From contig JAURWC010000042.1 of assembly GCA_030655135.1 (NCBI GenBank), positions 316,553 through 380,552 of the forward strand: 64,000 nucleotides of DNA, in the 5' to 3' direction. The translations under genes were made by a program, and so were the position numbers. The notes under the pieces are model-generated. The model saw only the letters and a list, made by a program, of their open reading frames with translations, did not search any database and had not been told where the DNA came from. This stretch comes from Hyphomicrobiaceae bacterium. GTDB taxonomy: Bacteria > Pseudomonadota > Alphaproteobacteria > Rhizobiales > Hyphomicrobiaceae. Of the stretch, positions 25,898-33,359 are shown piece by piece; the stretch's first letter is position 1; the number at the start of each line of letters is the position of its first letter.

Positions 25898-26869
25898 ATG
25901 CCGACACTCGAGACGAAAGCGGCCATTCGCGTTATCGCACCCGCACGCCTGCACCTGGGCTTCCTCGATTTGAACGGCGGCCTGGGGCGCCGATACGGCA
26001 GTATTGGGCTCGCCGTCGACAAGCCGGCGACGGAGCTGACGCTACAGCGCAGTACACGGGCTGGCGCCAGCGGTGCTGAGCAAGAGCGCGCCGCCGCGCT
26101 GGTCCAACGCTTTGCTAAATATTTTGGGCTTCCGGGCGATTTCACCGTGGACGTCGTGAGTGCCATCCCGGCCCATGCAGGCCTGGGGTCGGGAACTCAG
26201 CTGGCTCTGGCAACCGGCGCGGCCATGATGCGCCTGGCAGGCCTGGCACATGACCCGCGATCTCTGGGCGAACTGGTCGATCGCGGGGCCCGTTCAGCCA
26301 TCGGCATGGCCTCCTTTACCGACGGCGGCTTCATCATCGACGGCGGCCGGGGCGGGGCCGATCGCGCGCCTCCCGTCATCGTGCGAACGCCGTTTCCGGA
26401 GGCGTGGCGTGCGCTGCTCGTCCTGGACAAGACGGCCGTCGGCGTTCATGGCGACCGTGAAACCAAGGCGTTCGCAACGCTACGCGAATTTCCGCTCACG
26501 ACAGCCGCCCACCTCTGCCATCTCACGTTGCTCCGCTTGCTGCCGGGCCTTGTCGAGCAAGATCTGACGCTGTTCGGCCGTGCGTTAACTGAGATCCAGG
26601 AAGTGGTCGGCGGGCATTTCGCGGGTGCTCAGGGTGGCGGCATATGGAGCAGCGAAAACGTCGGACGGCTGATCAAACGCATGGGTGATTTGGGGGCCAA
26701 AGGGCTTGGCCAGAGTTCGTGGGGACCGACGGGCTTCGCTTTCGTCGAAAGCCAGGATGCGGCGAACAAGCTCTTTCATACTTTAGGCGAAGAGGCTAAG
26801 GGGTTGGGCCTTGAAATACTGATCGTGCACGGACGCAACTCTGGGGCACAAATCTTTACTGGCCACTAA
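25898..26869 (+). CDS. mptG: Beta-ribofuranosylaminobenzene 5'-phosphate synthase
   Basis: First committed enzyme of H4MPT synthesis. It condenses 4-aminobenzoate (or hydroxybenzoate) with PRPP, releasing CO2 and pyrophosphate. The 323 residues have a GHMP-kinase-like fold. RVIAPARLHLGFLDLNGGLG starts the homology, and IPAHAGLGSGTQLALATGAA near residue 90 is the glycine-rich loop. EVVGGHFAGAQGGGIWS and GLGQSSWGPTGFAFVES are C-terminal family motifs. The ATG at 25898 is preferred over 25808, with AAGGAAAG about 12 bases before. First gene of the rightward H4MPT group. Confidence 0.93.
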   Translation: MPTLETKAAIRVIAPARLHLGFLDLNGGLGRRYGSIGLAVDKPATELTLQRSTRAGASGAEQERAAALVQRFAKYFGLPGDFTVDVVSAIPAHAGLGSGTQLALATGAAMMRLAGLAHDPRSLGELVDRGARSAIGMASFTDGGFIIDGGRGGADRAPPVIVRTPFPEAWRALLVLDKTAVGVHGDRETKAFATLREFPLTTAAHLCHLTLLRLLPGLVEQDLTLFGRALTEIQEVVGGHFAGAQGGGIWSSENVGRLIKRMGDLGAKGLGQSSWGPTGFAFVESQDAANKLFHTLGEEAKGLGLEILIVHGRNSGAQIFTGH

Positions 26870-26917
26870 CAATCAAGACGCCGCGTCGAGCGGCGCCAAC
26901 CCAAGGGATCCACGACG

Positions 26918-27817
26918 ATGAGTGACGCGACGCCGATTCTGCATATGCTCGCCCCGCAGAAGCATATGAGCCCGTTCGATGTGAACATGGCGGCGGACGC
27001 CGGCTACAAGGTCATCGTCCCTTACATCAACGTCGCGCTCGAAGAAGTCGGGCCGTTGGTGCAAGACGCCATCTTCTCGCGCCCGCCGGACTACGGCGTT
27101 CGTACCGGCTTCTTCATGGGCGGCAAGGACGCCATCCTCGCACTCGACATGATGGATGCCGCCGCCAAGGCCATGGTGCCGCCGTTCCAGTGCTCGGTGT
27201 TCGCTGATCCGGCCGGTTCGTTCACGACGGCTGCCGCGATGGTCGCTTGCGTTGAGCGCCAGCTGAAGCAGAAGTTCAATCGCGACTGGAAAGGCACCAA
27301 GGTTGCCGTATTCGGCGCAACCGGCGTCGTCGGCTTCGCCTCCTCGATCATCTCTGCGCTCGAAGGCGCAGACGTCACGCTCGTTGCGCATCGCGGCGTC
27401 GACCGCGTCGTCAAGTCGGCCGCTGTATCGAAGGAGCGCTTCGGCGTCGATCTCAAAGCTGTCGCCGGTGAGACCGAAGAGCAGAAGCGGGACATCATCG
27501 CCAATGCTGAAGTGATCTTTGCGGCTGCCGCTGCGGGCGTTCGTGTGGTCTCGGCCGAGCACATGGCCGGCGCCAAGAACCTGCTGGTCGTTGCAGACGT
27601 GAACGCCGTGCCGCCTCCGGGCGTCGATGGCATGGAGCTGTTCATGGATGGCGAGAAGCTGCCGAACAGCAACGTGCTCGGCGTCGGCCCGCTCGCCATC
27701 GGCGACATCAAGTACAAGACCGAGTCCGGCCTGTTCAAGCAGATGCTGGCTTCGAAGGAGCCGCTGGCGCTCGACTTCCGTCACGCATTTGCGCTGGCGC
27801 GGCAGCTCACGGCTTGA
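26918..27817 (+). CDS. mtdB: NAD(P)-dependent methylene-H4MPT dehydrogenase
   Basis: Oxidises methylene-H4MPT to methenyl-H4MPT with NAD(P)+. The 299 residues start with ILHMLAPQKHMSPFDVNMAA, the substrate-side motif of MtdB/MtdA proteins. The dinucleotide-binding loop VAVFGATGVVGFASSIISAL lies near residue 130. The long pterin-binding N-terminal part and the C-terminal GPLAIGDIKYKTESGLFKQM fit MtdB better than folate-specific MtdA. The TGA overlaps the TTG start of the next gene. Confidence 0.95.
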   Translation: MSDATPILHMLAPQKHMSPFDVNMAADAGYKVIVPYINVALEEVGPLVQDAIFSRPPDYGVRTGFFMGGKDAILALDMMDAAAKAMVPPFQCSVFADPAGSFTTAAAMVACVERQLKQKFNRDWKGTKVAVFGATGVVGFASSIISALEGADVTLVAHRGVDRVVKSAAVSKERFGVDLKAVAGETEEQKRDIIANAEVIFAAAAAGVRVVSAEHMAGAKNLLVVADVNAVPPPGVDGMELFMDGEKLPNSNVLGVGPLAIGDIKYKTESGLFKQMLASKEPLALDFRHAFALARQLTA

Positions 27818-28962
27818 CAGCCAAGTCTGTCCTGCTTGCCTCCTATTCCGGGCGGGCGCTTGCAGCGTCCGCCCGTCGTGCTGGTTATGTGCCTCTTGTC
27901 GTCGACGCGTACGGCGATACGGATACGCGGGAGGCCGCAGCGGCTGTCCGCTGCCTGCCCGACGCGATCGCGCACGGCTTCCGCGCTGCCCCTCTTCTCG
28001 ACGCCCTTGCCGACGTTGCATCCGCCAATGGCGATGAGCCGCTTGGGCTCGTGCTCGGCGCGGGCTTCGAGGACACGCCGGGGCTGATCGAGACTTTGGC
28101 GCAGCACTACACGCTGCTCGGCTGTGCGCCGGAATCGGTGCGCCGTTGCTCCGCGCCGAAAGACCTGTTTGGCCTCCTCGCGCACTTGGGCATCCCGCAC
28201 CCTGAAACCAGCCTGACGCCGCCTTCGGATGGCACGGGCTGGCTATCGAAACTCGCCGGCGGCAGCGGCGGCACGCACATCGCCCGCTGCACGCGTCACC
28301 CGACGGCCATGCCGCATCGCTATTTTCAGCGCGCCATTGCCGGCGAAGCGATTTCCGCGATGGGCATCACCTCCGACAAGGGCGCCGCGTTCGCATTCTC
28401 GCGCCAGTGGGTCGAACCTGCGCCGCGGCGGCCATACCGCTATGGCGGAGCCGTTGGCAATATCGAGATCGATACCGAATTAGAAGCCCGTCTCGTCGAC
28501 ACGATGCTGGCGCTGTGCGACGCGCTGAAACTCACCGGGCTCGTCTCGTTCGACTTCCTCGTCGACGGCGGGGAGCCTATGTTGGTCGACGTCAATCCGC
28601 GCCCGGGCGCTACGCTCGACGTTCTTGACGATGCGAACGGCACGCTTTTCAAGGCACATCTGGCGGCAGTGGCCGGTGAAGACCCGATCGACGTGCTGCA
28701 GGGTGGCTGGGCACCGGCCACGGTGGCTGCCGCCTACCTCTACGCCGACTGCGGCACGCTTACCGTGCCGGCCATTGCTTGGCCGGAATGGGCGGCTGAC
28801 CGCCCAGCACCCGGCGCCGTCATCGAACATCATACGCCACTGGCCACCGTGATCGTGGACGCCGCGACGCCGGACGCCGCGGAAGCCTTATGCCGCGAAC
28901 GCCTGTCCGCGCTCGAACAGATGCTGTATCAAAGCCAAAACTTGGAGGACGCCTCGTCATGA
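27814..28962 (+). CDS. ATP-grasp protein of the H4MPT cluster (Orf5-like)
   Basis: A 382-residue protein starting at TTG 27814, overlapping mtdB by 4 bases; no ATG fits. The N-terminal SVLLASYSGRALAASARRAG is a Rossmann-like preATP-grasp part. KLAGGSGGTHIARC near residue 146 is a nucleotide-binding loop. GLVSFDFLVDGGEPMLVDVN and PRPGATLDVLDD near residues 242-271 are the metal-binding end of an ATP-grasp fold. It matches the ATP-grasp proteins called Orf5 in methylotroph H4MPT clusters, whose reaction is not established to my knowledge. An amide-bond ligation to the cofactor side chain is a fair guess. Confidence 0.85.
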   Translation: MTAKSVLLASYSGRALAASARRAGYVPLVVDAYGDTDTREAAAAVRCLPDAIAHGFRAAPLLDALADVASANGDEPLGLVLGAGFEDTPGLIETLAQHYTLLGCAPESVRRCSAPKDLFGLLAHLGIPHPETSLTPPSDGTGWLSKLAGGSGGTHIARCTRHPTAMPHRYFQRAIAGEAISAMGITSDKGAAFAFSRQWVEPAPRRPYRYGGAVGNIEIDTELEARLVDTMLALCDALKLTGLVSFDFLVDGGEPMLVDVNPRPGATLDVLDDANGTLFKAHLAAVAGEDPIDVLQGGWAPATVAAAYLYADCGTLTVPAIAWPEWAADRPAPGAVIEHHTPLATVIVDAATPDAAEALCRERLSALEQMLYQSQNLEDASS

Positions 28963-29924
28963 ACAAGCAAGCTAGCCCGAGCGTATCGGCCTATTCCGCC
29001 CGCATCGTCGACAGCATCGTGGCTGACGCCATCGCGCTGCGCTGCGCGGTTTCGACCGGAGAAGCCGGCGAGCGCCTGATCGACATGGGCGCCAACGTAC
29101 TTGGCGGGCTGGAAGCCGGCCGCCGTCTCGGCGAGGTCTGCATGGGCGGTCTTGGCACCGTCGCCATCACGAGTGCATCGGGCCTCGAACGTTGGCCGCT
29201 TGGCGTCGTCGTGCACTCGACCAACCCGGTCATCGCCTGCCTCGGCAGCCAATACGCCGGCTGGACCATCACGGAAGAAGAGAGCGGGTTCTTTGCCCTG
29301 GGCTCCGGCCCCGCCCGCGCCTTATCGCGCGTGGAAGAGCTATATACCGAGCTCGGCTATGTCGACAGCCACAAGAAGACGGCTCTCGTTATCGAAGGCG
29401 ATAAGGCGCCGCCCACATCTGTCGTGAAGAAAGTGGCCAGCGCCTGCAACGTCGATCCGAGCGACCTGACGATCCTGTTCGCGCCGACGCATAGCCTCGC
29501 TGGCACGGTGCAAATCGCCGCCCGCGTGCTTGAAGTCTCGTTGCATAAGGCGCACGCGCTGCACTTCAACCTGGACAACATCATCGACGGCTATGGCGTC
29601 GCGCCGCTGGCCCCGCCGGTGCCGGATTTCGTCAAGGCCATGGGCCGAACCAACGACGCGATCATCTACGGCGGCCGCATCCAGCTGTTCGTCAAGGGCT
29701 CCGACGACGACGCCAAGAAGCTGGCGGACAACTTGCCATCCAGCACGTCGAGTGCATACGGCAAGCCGTTCGCCGACATCTTCTCGGAGGTGAACGGCGA
29801 CTTCTACAAGATCGACGCCATGCTGTTCAGCCCGGCACTCGTCACCGTCTCGAACGTCGACACCGGCCGCTCCTTCCAGGCCGGCAAGCTCGCCCCCGAA
29901 ATCGTCGAAGCCAGCTTCGCGTAA
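28959..29924 (+). CDS. mch: Methenyl-H4MPT cyclohydrolase
   Basis: Hydrolyses methenyl-H4MPT to formyl-H4MPT in formaldehyde oxidation. The 321 residues begin MNKQASPSVSAYSARIVDSI at the ATG that overlaps the previous stop (ATGA). Family stretches include GANVLGGLEAGRRLGEVCMG, GLGTVAITSA, FALGSGPARALSRVEELY near residue 110 and LHFNLDNIIDGYGVAPLAPP near residue 204. The length is typical of Mch. It sits between the two ATP-grasp genes, an order known from other methylotrophs. Confidence 0.96.
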   Translation: MNKQASPSVSAYSARIVDSIVADAIALRCAVSTGEAGERLIDMGANVLGGLEAGRRLGEVCMGGLGTVAITSASGLERWPLGVVVHSTNPVIACLGSQYAGWTITEEESGFFALGSGPARALSRVEELYTELGYVDSHKKTALVIEGDKAPPTSVVKKVASACNVDPSDLTILFAPTHSLAGTVQIAARVLEVSLHKAHALHFNLDNIIDGYGVAPLAPPVPDFVKAMGRTNDAIIYGGRIQLFVKGSDDDAKKLADNLPSSTSSAYGKPFADIFSEVNGDFYKIDAMLFSPALVTVSNVDTGRSFQAGKLAPEIVEASFA

Positions 29925-29928
29925 TCCC

Positions 29929-30834
29929 ATGGCGGCCGCCTTCCGCATCGTTCTATTCGTCGAGGAGGAAGGCGGCGATTGGCACGCGCGGCGGCTTGCC
30001 AAGGCCATGGAGGCACGCGGCGCCGAAGTCGTCGTCACAACGCTGACGCGCTGCGCGTTCGACACCGCTGCGCCGAGCGGCCTCGACATTCCCGGCTTCG
30101 ACGGCAGACTGCCGGACGGCGCGTTCGTGCGTTCCATATCAGCCGGTGGGCTCGAGCAGATCACCTTCCGGCTCGGTATCCTGCACGCGCTGCGTGCCAG
30201 CGGCGTTCGCGTCTGGAACGACGCCCGCGCCATCGAGCGCTGCGTCGACAAATCAACGGCCACGTTCCTGTTCCGCAGAGCCGGCCTGCCAACACCGGCC
30301 ACGCGCGTCGTGGAAGGCGCCGCCGCTGCCCAGGCGCATGCCGAGGCGATGGCACAAGCGCTCGTCGTGAAGCCGTTGTTCGGCAGCCAGGGCAACGGCG
30401 TCATGAAAGCGGCAACGCCCTCAGAACTGCCACTGCCGGAAGCGATGGGGCAGGTCTACTACATGCAGCCCTACCTTCGCGCGGCCGACGCCACCGAGTT
30501 CGAGGACTGGCGCGTGTTCGTGTCCTGCGGGCGCATTTTGTCCGCCATGGTCCGCAAGTCGAACTCGTGGGTCACCAACGTGCATCAGGGGGCTGCGCCG
30601 CAGGCGCATCTGCCGAGCTACGAAATGCAACGCCTGGCACTGGCCGCCACTCAGGTGGTGGGGGCCGATTATGCCGGCGTCGATCTCATTGCTGGGCCTG
30701 ACGGCGAACTGCTCGTCTTGGAGATCAATTCCAACCCGGCCTGGAAAGGCCTTCAGAGCGTGACCGACGTCGAGATCGCCGATACACTTGCGGACGACTT
30801 CCTCATTGCTCTCCGCTCGGTTCCGCGTCGATGA
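29929..30834 (+). CDS. RimK-like ATP-grasp ligase of the H4MPT cluster (Orf7-like)
   Basis: A 301-residue ATP-grasp enzyme resembling RimK-type glutamate ligases and MptN. Visible parts are the preATP-grasp GGLEQITFRLGILHAL and WNDARAIERCVDKSTATFLF, the ATP-binding lysine region LVVKPLFGSQGNGVMKA near residue 145, and the catalytic end VGADYAGVDLIAGPDGELLV with EINSNPAWKGLQ near residue 264. By homology to MptN it may attach glutamate to a tetrahydromethanopterin precursor; this is inference. It starts 4 bases after mch and its stop overlaps the next gene. Confidence 0.85.
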   Translation: MAAAFRIVLFVEEEGGDWHARRLAKAMEARGAEVVVTTLTRCAFDTAAPSGLDIPGFDGRLPDGAFVRSISAGGLEQITFRLGILHALRASGVRVWNDARAIERCVDKSTATFLFRRAGLPTPATRVVEGAAAAQAHAEAMAQALVVKPLFGSQGNGVMKAATPSELPLPEAMGQVYYMQPYLRAADATEFEDWRVFVSCGRILSAMVRKSNSWVTNVHQGAAPQAHLPSYEMQRLALAATQVVGADYAGVDLIAGPDGELLVLEINSNPAWKGLQSVTDVEIADTLADDFLIALRSVPRR

Positions 30835-31700
30835 CCGCCCTTCTCGCTAAGTCGGAAATCCACAACGCCTTCCTGGAGGCTTGCCGCGCGGAATTGCGGG
30901 CTATCAAGGCCGGCAACGTGCACGTCCATGCCGCGGGGCACGACATGGAGGTGGCACAGTTTGAAGCGGCTGCGGACGCTGCGGCGCCGCATATCAGCGA
31001 TGACAGTCTCCGCGTCGGCCAGCGCATCCGCCTTGCCGTCGAAGCGAGCTTCGCGGCGGCCGGCTGCAATACCAATCTCGGCATCGTGCTGTTGTGCGCG
31101 CCGCTTGCCGCTGCGGCCGAAGCTTCGGCCGCGACCGTCAATCTGCGCACCCGTCTCGCGTTGATCCTCACGACGCTCGACCGGCGTGACGCCGCCGACG
31201 TCTACGCCGCCATTGCCCACGCCAACCCGGGTGGCCTCGGTAAGGTCGAGACGGAGGACGTCGCGGCCCCACCCGCCGTCACGCTTCTGCAGGCGATGGA
31301 CCTTGCAAAAGATCGCGATCGCATCGCCAACGCCTATGTCACGAACTACGCCGACATTTTCGATTTTGCGCTGCCGTGCCTGGCGGCCGCGCGGCGCGAG
31401 GAGCGATCCGAGGAAAACGCCATCGCCTCCCTGCACATGAGTTTGCTCGCTGAGTTTCCAGACAGCCATATCGCACGGAAATACGGGCCTCATCGCGCAG
31501 AGGAAATCCGCGCCGCTGCCGCCGTGATACGGCCCCGCGTCTTTCCGTTAACGTCGCGTGACGCGCGCGACCGATTGCTCGCATTCGACGCATCGCTAAA
31601 AACTGAACGGGTTAACCCTGGCACCACTGCCGACTTCGTCGTCGCAAGCCTCTTTACTGACACAATAATCAGCCGCGGGCGCCATACGGCCGCAGCTTAG
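30831..31700 (+). CDS. CitG/MdcB-family protein of the H4MPT cluster
   Basis: A 289-residue protein of the triphosphoribosyl-dephospho-CoA synthase (CitG/MdcB) family. The signature [20 protein letters not shown] lies near residue 25, [20 protein letters not shown] near residue 80, and [15 protein letters not shown] near residue 128. No citrate lyase or malonate decarboxylase genes are near, so the usual prosthetic-group role is unlikely. It overlaps the ATP-grasp gene by 4 bases and precedes fae, which places it in H4MPT or related cofactor synthesis. Its reaction there is unknown to me; a phosphoribosyl-type transfer is a plausible guess. Confidence 0.82.
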   Translation: MTALLAKSEIHNAFLEACRAELRAIKAGNVHVHAAGHDMEVAQFEAAADAAAPHISDDSLRVGQRIRLAVEASFAAAGCNTNLGIVLLCAPLAAAAEASAATVNLRTRLALILTTLDRRDAADVYAAIAHANPGGLGKVETEDVAAPPAVTLLQAMDLAKDRDRIANAYVTNYADIFDFALPCLAAARREERSEENAIASLHMSLLAEFPDSHIARKYGPHRAEEIRAAAAVIRPRVFPLTSRDARDRLLAFDASLKTERVNPGTTADFVVASLFTDTIISRGRHTAAA

Positions 31701-31739
31701 CCTCTTGTCGAATAGACACGGCTGGCGTAAGTGATTTCC

Positions 31740-31868
31740 CGGTGCCCTGGCACCGCTATCTGGCCAACCGGTCCGGTGACGCCCGTCATCGTTCGCAGCC
31801 AACAAAGGTAGCCCGAGAAATCGACCCGCACCCGACTGACCCCCGATGGTCCTTCGGGGGTGCGTCGG
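31740..31868 (+). promoter_or_regulatory. Structured leader of fae
   Basis: Between the CitG-like gene and fae lie 206 bases with two strong hairpins. The first is CGGTGCC (31740-31746) with GGCACCG (31749-31755). The second is ACCCCCGA (31839-31846) with TCGGGGGT (31854-31861), extended by CCGAC (31832-31836) with GTCGG (31864-31868). Neither is followed by a T-run, so they look like leader structure rather than terminators. GGGAGGAA precedes the fae start by about 9 bases. Confidence 0.65.
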
Positions 31869-31906
31869 CGACGATCTGTTCACAAATTTTGGGAGGAATC
31901 TCCATA

Positions 31907-32419
31907 ATGGCTAAGATTAACCGCGTACTGGTCGGCGAGTCGCTCGTCGGCGACGGCAACGAAGTCGCTCACATCGACCTGATCATCGGACCGCGCGGCA
32001 GCGCAGCTGAAACCGCGTTCTGCAACTCGCTGACGAACAACAAGGACGGCTTCACGTCGCTCCTCGCCGTCATCGCGCCGAACCTGGCTTGCAAGCCCAA
32101 CACCGTCATGTTCAACAAGGTCACCATCAAGGACGCCCGTCAGGCCGTTCAGATGTTCGGCCCGGCCCAGTACGGCGTCGCCAAGGCGATCCAGGACTCG
32201 GTAGCTGAAGGCGTGATCCCGGCTAACGAAGCTGACGACGTCTACGTTTGCGTTGGCGTGTTCATCCACTGGGAAGCTGCCGACGACGCCAAGATCCAGG
32301 ACTACAACTACCGCGCCGTGAAGGAAGCTCTGGCTCGCGCCATCGCTGGCAAGCCGACCGCTGCTGAAGCAACCGCTCAGCGCAACTCGGCAGCACATCC
32401 CTTCGGTGCGAAGACTTGA
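31907..32419 (+). CDS. fae: Formaldehyde-activating enzyme
   Basis: Catalyses condensation of formaldehyde with H4MPT to methylene-H4MPT, the entry point of the pathway in the cytoplasm. The 170 residues are the usual length. The N-terminal [20 protein letters not shown] holds the conserved catalytic histidine (His22 here), and [20 protein letters not shown] and [19 protein letters not shown] are family stretches. The start at 31907 has a strong GGGAGGAA. The codon choice is visibly more uniform than in its neighbours (many GCT, GTC and AAC codons), as expected for a very abundant protein. It follows the cofactor genes but has its own long leader. Confidence 0.98.
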   Translation: MAKINRVLVGESLVGDGNEVAHIDLIIGPRGSAAETAFCNSLTNNKDGFTSLLAVIAPNLACKPNTVMFNKVTIKDARQAVQMFGPAQYGVAKAIQDSVAEGVIPANEADDVYVCVGVFIHWEAADDAKIQDYNYRAVKEALARAIAGKPTAAEATAQRNSAAHPFGAKT

Positions 32420-32434
32420 AGCGGACACCGTCCA

Positions 32435-32560
32435 CAGCAGGATGACACACCTCCTATGAAGGGGGGTCTGCTGCAGCGATTGGGTAGACTGCTTGCCGGC
32501 CGTTGGAACGGCTGACACTGCGGAGTGGTAGGGAACTTCCACCCTGGCACGTGACGACCC
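32435..32560 (+). ncRNA. Structured 3' region of fae (possible 3'-derived RNA)
   Basis: The 143 bases after fae hold consecutive stems. CAGCAG (32435-32440) pairs with CTGCTG (32468-32473), enclosing ACCTCC/GGGGGT. GCCGTT (32499-32504) pairs with AACGGC (32507-32512). GTGG (32525-32528) pairs with CCAC (32539-32542). A terminator follows. There is no open frame worth calling. This could be only a stabilised 3' end. Confidence 0.4.
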
Positions 32561-32562
32561 CA

Positions 32563-33303
32563 TCAAAGGCCGGTGATCTCTTCGAGATCATCGGCCTTAA
32601 TTTTTTGCGCATGCAATGCCGATGCGATCAGCGCGCCATGCGCCCCGGCCGCGCGCGCAGCGCGCAGGTCTGCGATGTCACGAATGCCGCCGGCGGCATA
32701 GACCTGCGCCTGCGGGGCGAGATTCGCGATCTGCGCGATGCGCGCCAGGTCTGGCCCGCCATCGGCCCCGACGCGCGCCAAGGTCATGACGATGACGCGC
32801 GCCGGCCAAAGGTGTGGCTGCTGCAGCAGCGCCGGCGGCCCGATGAAGTCGTCGCCGCGAAAGTCGAGCGAGAGCACCGAACCTCGCGGGATCGGCGTCT
32901 GAACATCTCGCTTGCTCAGCACCTCGGAGCCAAAGACATCAATCGCAGGCCCTGAAACGGCGCCCGGCCTGCGGCCGGCGTCGATCCAGAGTTTCACGTC
33001 AGGCAGTTCCGTTCGCAGCGATGCAGCCAAATCGACGTTTGCTCCGCGGCCCTCGATGCCATCGAGATCCGCGATGTAGATCGTCGAGCATGGATAAAGC
33101 TTGCGATACCCGCGCGCGATCGCCAGCGCCGTCAGGCCCGTCTGGCCGCTCAACTTGGGGTGAGACCCATGGGTCTGACCCCATTCCGACGCGCTTTCCG
33201 TATTGCCCAGTGGCGTCGCCAACGGCTGATAGTTGGCACGATCACCCGCCACCGCGCGCACCGCGATGCCGTGCCGAACGTCGATGACGGGGATGATGTG
33301 CAT
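32563..33303 (-). CDS. HisA/HisF-related TIM-barrel protein of the H4MPT region
   Basis: A 246-residue TIM-barrel protein: HIIPVIDVRHGIAVRAVAGD and RANYQPLATPLG at the N-terminus, TIYIADLDGIEGRG near residue 74, VLSLDFRGDDFIGPP, and VYAAGGIRDIADLRAARAAG near residue 205. It resembles HisA but belongs to the group found with H4MPT or methanofuran genes in methylotrophs, not the his operon. Residues about 40-48 (WGQTHGSHP) are encoded by a palindromic repeat inserted in frame between the first and second conserved segments. An AGGAGC site precedes the ATG at 33303. Its role is unassigned; it is divergent from the MfnF-like gene. Confidence 0.8.
   Translation of the reverse strand: MHIIPVIDVRHGIAVRAVAGDRANYQPLATPLGNTESASEWGQTHGSHPKLSGQTGLTALAIARGYRKLYPCSTIYIADLDGIEGRGANVDLAASLRTELPDVKLWIDAGRRPGAVSGPAIDVFGSEVLSKRDVQTPIPRGSVLSLDFRGDDFIGPPALLQQPHLWPARVIVMTLARVGADGGPDLARIAQIANLAPQAQVYAAGGIRDIADLRAARAAGAHGALIASALHAQKIKADDLEEITGL
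32566..32606 (+). terminator. fae terminator inside the 3' end of the convergent gene
   Basis: Stem AAGGCCGGTGATCTC (32566-32580) and GAGATCATCGGCCTT (32584-32598) with loop TTC and one G-T pair, followed by AATTTTTTG. On the minus strand the same bases encode the last residues of the HisA-like protein (IKADDLEEITGL), so the terminator and the coding sequence share DNA. Confidence 0.9.
33157..33182 (-). repeat. Palindromic element inserted in frame in a coding gene
   Basis: 26 bases with arms GGGGTGAGACCCA and TGGGTCTGACCCC (12 of 13 pairs match). It belongs to the family at 2893-3340, 11201 and 13112. Read on the minus strand it encodes WGQTHGSHP inside the HisA-like protein without breaking the frame. 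Flanks resemble the copy at 13112-13136. Confidence 0.9.
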
Positions 33304-33359
33304 GCGTGTCAGCTCCTTTCGGATGGTGTATCACGGCGCGAACGCGAGCGAGCATCGAC

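Noticed and set aside
30831..31700. Genuine citrate lyase accessory gene citG
   Set aside because: No citrate lyase or malonate decarboxylase genes nearby; the gene is embedded in the H4MPT group.
31596..31883. 95-codon minus-strand frame overlapping the fae leader
   Set aside because: Overlaps the CitG-like 3' end and the leader hairpins; no motif or ribosome site.
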